From positions 1 to 64,000 of the forward strand of contig NZ_JACRSY010000013.1 of assembly GCF_014384995.1 (NCBI RefSeq): a DNA stretch of 64,000 nucleotides, given 5' to 3'. The position numbers and the translations under genes are program-made. How positions within the stretch are numbered: position 1 is the stretch's first letter; every line of letters begins with the position of its first letter. Source of the DNA: Zhenhengia yiwuensis. Its GTDB lineage: Bacteria > Bacillota > Clostridia > Lachnospirales > Cellulosilyticaceae. This document shows positions 60,529-64,000 of this stretch, one piece after another. The notes beneath the pieces were generated by a model. The model searched no databases. It worked only from the letters and a program-made list of their open reading frames with translations, and was not told where the DNA came from.

Positions 60529-61803
60529 ATGAGTAAACAAATTACAACGGTTATTATTGGACTTGGGGGACGTGGTAAAGATACCTATGCAGAGTATATT
60601 AGACAAAATCCAGATAAAATGAAAATAGTAGCCATTGCAGATATTGAACCAGAGAAAGTAGATAAAGTATCTAAAGCTTTTAATATTCCAAGAGAAATGT
60701 GTTTTGAGAGTGCAGATGATTTACTTAAAGAAGAAAAGCTAGCTGATACAGCGCTTATTTGTACACAAGATAGAGATCATGTAGAGGAAGCACTTGTAGC
60801 CCTTGAAAGAGGCTACCATTTACTTCTTGAAAAGCCAATCTCACCAGAACTTGAAGAATGTAAACAGTTACTGGCAGCAGCTAAAAAATATAATAAACAT
60901 GTTATTGTATGCCATGTTTTACGTTACACACCTTTCTATGAAACCATTAAAGCTATGATTACAGAAGGTAAAATTGGGGAAGTTGTAAGTATTCAAGCTA
61001 TTGAGAATGTGGCATATTGGCATCAGGCACACAGTTTTGTAAGAGGTAATTGGAGAAGAAGTGATGAGACAAGCCCTATGATTCTTGCAAAATGTTGCCA
61101 TGACATGGATATTCTATTATGGCTTGCAGACAAACGCTGCAAAAAGGTAAGTTCATTTGGTAGTACTTACTTATTTAAGGCAGAAAAAGCACCCGAAGGA
61201 GCAGCTATGAGATGTATGGATGGCTGCAAATGCCAAGATGAGTGTCCATATGATGCAGTGAAATGTTACATAGATGATCCTAAAATGGGTATTAAACATG
61301 GCAATACAGGATGGCCAGTTAATATTGTAGCCCTTGACCCAACCCTTGAAAAGGTAACAGAGGCATTAAAAGAAGGTCCATATGGTAGATGTGTTTACCA
61401 TTGTGATAATGATGTGGTAGACCATCAGGTTGTTAACTTAGAACTTGAAGAGGGTGTAACCATTAACTTTACTATGAGTGCTTTTACAGGTAGATGCTAC
61501 CGTTATCTTAAAATCATGGGTACACAGGGTTGTATCGAGGGACATATGGATAAAAACTTAGTGGTATATGAACCATTTGGTGGTGAAAAAGTAGAAATTG
61601 ATATTACAAAACAAGGTGAAAGCTTAGCAGGACATGGTGGTGGAGATTACCGCATGATGGACCGATTTATAGAATTAATACAAAATCCAGAAGCTAATAC
61701 AAGTATGGGTACAACCATTGAGCGTTCTATTGAAAGCCATGTTGTCGCACTGTTAGCTGAAGAATCTAGAATAAATGGTGGTAAGTGTTTAAGTCTTGAA
61801 TAA
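60529..61803 (+). CDS. Gfo/Idh/MocA-family oxidoreductase, cysteine-rich subtype
   Basis: The 424-residue protein has a Rossmann N-terminus VIIGLGGRGKDTYAEYI (about 8-24), the EKPI lysine motif (about 104-107), and a central insertion with CMDGCKCQDECPYDAVKCYI, a Cys-rich segment found in a subgroup of this family. It uses NAD(P) on an unknown sugar. It sits after GH20 and probably processes the released amino sugar or a derivative. AGGTG precedes the ATG. Confidence 0.87.
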   Translation: MSKQITTVIIGLGGRGKDTYAEYIRQNPDKMKIVAIADIEPEKVDKVSKAFNIPREMCFESADDLLKEEKLADTALICTQDRDHVEEALVALERGYHLLLEKPISPELEECKQLLAAAKKYNKHVIVCHVLRYTPFYETIKAMITEGKIGEVVSIQAIENVAYWHQAHSFVRGNWRRSDETSPMILAKCCHDMDILLWLADKRCKKVSSFGSTYLFKAEKAPEGAAMRCMDGCKCQDECPYDAVKCYIDDPKMGIKHGNTGWPVNIVALDPTLEKVTEALKEGPYGRCVYHCDNDVVDHQVVNLELEEGVTINFTMSAFTGRCYRYLKIMGTQGCIEGHMDKNLVVYEPFGGEKVEIDITKQGESLAGHGGGDYRMMDRFIELIQNPEANTSMGTTIERSIESHVVALLAEESRINGGKCLSLE

Positions 61804-61818
61804 GAAGAGGGTGATTCA

Positions 61819-62757
61819 TTGAATCTCACTTATTTAAAATATGCATTAGAAGTAGAAAAAACAGGTTCTATTACCAAGGCTGCCCAGCATCTTTTTATGG
61901 GGCAGCCTAATCTAAGTAAAGCCATTAAAGAATTAGAGGAAAGTATAGGTATTACACTTTTTGAGAGGACTTCTAAGGGAGTTCTTGTTACCCAGGAAGG
62001 TAAGACATTTCTTAGTCAGGCCCACCATATTATAGAGCAGATAGACCGGATGGAAGCGCAGTATAGACCTGTTACAAAACCTAAATTATATTTTAATATT
62101 TCTGTACCAAGAGCAAGTTATATTACCTATGCTTTTACACGTTTTGTTAATAGTCTAGAAGAGGGTGAAGGATTAGAAATTAACTTTAAGGAGACAAATT
62201 CTATAGAAGCAGTACGTAATATCTTAGAATGTCATTACCAGCTTGGCATTATGAGATACCCTTTAGAGTATGAGAAGTATTTTATGCACCTTATTGAGGA
62301 TAAGGCATTTGAAATGCAGAAAATATGGGAGTTTGAGGATGTACTGCTTATGTCTAAAGAACATCCTTTAGCAAGGAAAGAGTCTATTGTGCGAGAAGAC
62401 CTTATACCTTACATCGAACTGATACATGGAGATCTGATGGTGCCTAATGTATCGGAAGAACTTAAGAAAAAAAAAGAAAAAGACTTTGTTAAAAAACATA
62501 TTCTAGTATATGAAAGAGGGAGCCAGTTTGACCTATTAAGACAGGTGCCTACAACTTATATGCATGTCTCCCCTGTACCAGAAAACTTGTTAGAACATTA
62601 TCAACTTGTCCAACGTCGATGTGAAGATTTGGTTCAAAAAAATAAAGATGTACTCATTTATTCTAAGCATCATCGTCTTACAACAATAGAAGAAAGATTT
62701 ATAAAAGAGTTGATAAAAGTGCAGCAAGAAATGAAGCATATCTATAAGTATATATAG
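61819..62757 (+). CDS. LysR-family regulator with TTG start
   Basis: The 312-residue protein begins at TTG 61819 (reads NLTYLKYALEVEKTGSITKA), with GAGGGTG upstream; no ATG gives the full HTH. The winged-helix domain has AAQHLFMGQPNLSKAIKELE, and the effector domain has about 220 more residues. It is 15 nt after the Gfo/Idh gene, so it is co-transcribed and may regulate its own operon or the dehydrogenase gene beyond it. Confidence 0.9.
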   Translation: MNLTYLKYALEVEKTGSITKAAQHLFMGQPNLSKAIKELEESIGITLFERTSKGVLVTQEGKTFLSQAHHIIEQIDRMEAQYRPVTKPKLYFNISVPRASYITYAFTRFVNSLEEGEGLEINFKETNSIEAVRNILECHYQLGIMRYPLEYEKYFMHLIEDKAFEMQKIWEFEDVLLMSKEHPLARKESIVREDLIPYIELIHGDLMVPNVSEELKKKKEKDFVKKHILVYERGSQFDLLRQVPTTYMHVSPVPENLLEHYQLVQRRCEDLVQKNKDVLIYSKHHRLTTIEERFIKELIKVQQEMKHIYKYI

Positions 62758-62858
62758 GTATGCTTTTTTTTATATTACCTATAAAATATAAAACGGTGTT
62801 AAAATTATAACATAGAAGATAAATTTGAATTGCAAATAGCATAGGGGGGGCAAGTCAT

Positions 62859-64000
62859 ATGTCACGATTTACATTACCAAGAGATATTTATTATGGAAAA
62901 GGTTGTTTAGAGACGCTTAAAACACTTAAAGGCAAACGTGCTGTACTCGTTTTAGGTGGAGGTTCTATGAAACGTTTTGGTTTTGTAGACCAAGTTGTTC
63001 GTTATTTAAAAGAGGCACATATAGAAGTCCAGCTTTTTGAAAATGTAGAACCAGACCCATCTGTGGAAACAGTTATGGTAGGTGCTCAGTTTATGAGAGA
63101 ATTTGAGCCAGACTGGATTATTGCTATGGGAGGCGGTTCACCTATTGATGCCGCTAAGGCTATGTGGGCCTTTTATGAATATCCAGATACAACTTTTGAA
63201 GACCTGATCACGCCTTTTAATTTCCCAGAGCTTAGAACAAAAGCTAGATTTTTGGCTATCCCTTCTACATCAGGTACAGCAACGGAAGTTACAGCTTTCT
63301 CTGTTATTACAGACTATGCAAAAGGTATTAAGTATCCATTAGCAGATTTTAATATTACACCAGATATCGCAGTAGTAGATCCTCTTCTTGCAGAAACGAT
63401 GCCACCAAAACTTACAGCACATACAGGAATGGATGCTTTAACCCATGCTATAGAAGCTTATGTTTCTACTTTAAACTCACCTTTTACAGATCCACTTGCT
63501 TTAAAGGCTATTCATATGGTATTTGACTATTTACCAGCTTCTTATGAAGGAGATAAGGAAGCAAGAGAGCAGATGCATTATGGACAATGTCTTGCAGGTA
63601 TGGCTTTTTCAAATGCTCTTTTAGGTATTGTCCATTCTATGGCACATAAAACAGGAGCAGCCTTCTCAACAGGACATATTCCACATGGCTGTGCTAATGC
63701 TATTTATTTACCTTATGTTATTCAGTTTAATGCTCAATGTGCTGAGAAACGCTATGCTGATATTGCAAGATTTGTTGGTCTTGAGGGAGAAAGTGATAAA
63801 GAACTTGTGCAAAAACTTTGTGAGAAAATCGATGACTATAATGTGAAATTAGGTATTCCAAAAACATTAAAAGAGTTTGGGATTAATGAAGAGGAATTTA
63901 AGGCTAAAGTCAGTGAAATTGCTAAATTAGCTGTAGGAGATGCTTGCACAGGTTCTAATCCTAGATCCATTACACCGAGTGAGATGGAGAGACTTTTAAC
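62859..64000 (+). CDS. Iron-containing alcohol dehydrogenase (incomplete, runs off the window)
   Basis: The frame is open from ATG 62859 (AGGGGGGG upstream) to the window end, about 380 residues. MSRFTLPRDIYYGKGCLETL opens it, followed by VLVLGGGSM, IIAMGGGSPIDAAK (NAD site), AIPSTSGTATEVT, and metal ligands in GMDALTHAIEAY (Asp and His), HSMAHKTGA (His) and GHIPHGCAN (His). It reduces aldehydes to alcohols in fermentation. Only the last few residues are missing. Confidence 0.93.
   Translation, partial: MSRFTLPRDIYYGKGCLETLKTLKGKRAVLVLGGGSMKRFGFVDQVVRYLKEAHIEVQLFENVEPDPSVETVMVGAQFMREFEPDWIIAMGGGSPIDAAKAMWAFYEYPDTTFEDLITPFNFPELRTKARFLAIPSTSGTATEVTAFSVITDYAKGIKYPLADFNITPDIAVVDPLLAETMPPKLTAHTGMDALTHAIEAYVSTLNSPFTDPLALKAIHMVFDYLPASYEGDKEAREQMHYGQCLAGMAFSNALLGIVHSMAHKTGAAFSTGHIPHGCANAIYLPYVIQFNAQCAEKRYADIARFVGLEGESDKELVQKLCEKIDDYNVKLGIPKTLKEFGINEEEFKAKVSEIAKLAVGDACTGSNPRSITPSEMERLL

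Overview
The window is AT-rich DNA from a low-GC Gram-positive anaerobe, most likely a clostridium of the Lachnospirales type (a Cellulosilyticum-like organism is my guess from the gene mix, not something I could test). Supporting signs are AGGAGG-like ribosome binding sites before nearly every gene, SDR-type UxuB, ferredoxin-linked reductases, an S-layer-homology protein, an iron-containing alcohol dehydrogenase and IS3-family relics. I saw no rRNA, tRNA, CRISPR array, phage or integrated conjugative element. It reads as ordinary chromosome with scattered accessory genes and a notable number of broken genes.

Layout. 1-114: left end of an IS3-family insertion sequence leaving the window. 315-8994: hexuronate block with a beta-helix glycosidase-like protein, a divergent AraC regulator and a tight operon uxuB-uxuA-TIM-barrel isomerase-Gfo/Idh oxidoreductase-uxaC-TIM-barrel isomerase, which takes glucuronate through fructuronate and mannonate to 2-keto-3-deoxygluconate. 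9345-11612: a secreted DUF4163/DUF3298 protein, a decayed partial copy of the last operon gene, and a LURP-one-like protein. 11894-14536: a Tet(M)-like ribosomal GTPase fused to a YacP/Rae1-type NYN nuclease domain. 14792-22481: a VanY-type carboxypeptidase, a DtxR-family repressor, an AraC regulator and a siderophore ABC uptake operon ending in an MFS transporter. Its promoter carries a perfect dyad that resembles a DtxR box.

22613-31550: mixed housekeeping and salvage genes: acyltransferase, ECF S-component behind a MerR-type 19-bp-spacer promoter, uridine-kinase-like protein, aldo/keto reductase-ferredoxin, cupin, Dus, remnant of a low-molecular-weight tyrosine phosphatase, HAD phosphatase, DEDD exonuclease, a Pnkp-like protein with a dead kinase and no ligase, and a RibD/DHFR-like reductase. 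31657-39619: nonsense-interrupted DUF362 gene, SelO, a large SLH surface protein, a 57-residue ORF, YqeY, FUSC, a phosphodiesterase and a small membrane protein. 39745-42667: frameshifted LysR gene, two nitroreductases and an IS3 orfB relic.

42773-64000: two paralogous cytoplasmic GH20 hexosaminidases in separate loci, one with an AraC regulator and one with Gfo/Idh and LysR genes. Between them lie a MATE transporter, orphan EutJ, shikimate-kinase-like protein, GNAT, ROK repressor, sulfatase, CspA with an HMA-fold protein lacking CxxC, CBM9-like protein, K+/H+ antiporter and a CcdA-TlpA fusion with a Fur-like box. An iron alcohol dehydrogenase runs off the end. The overall theme is scavenging of plant or mucin carbohydrate (uronates, N-acetylhexosamines, sulfated glycans) plus iron acquisition and redox upkeep.

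The most interesting items are the ribosomal GTPase-Rae1 fusion, the degenerate Pnkp, the MerR-type promoter with no regulator nearby, and the cluster of single-lesion pseudogenes.
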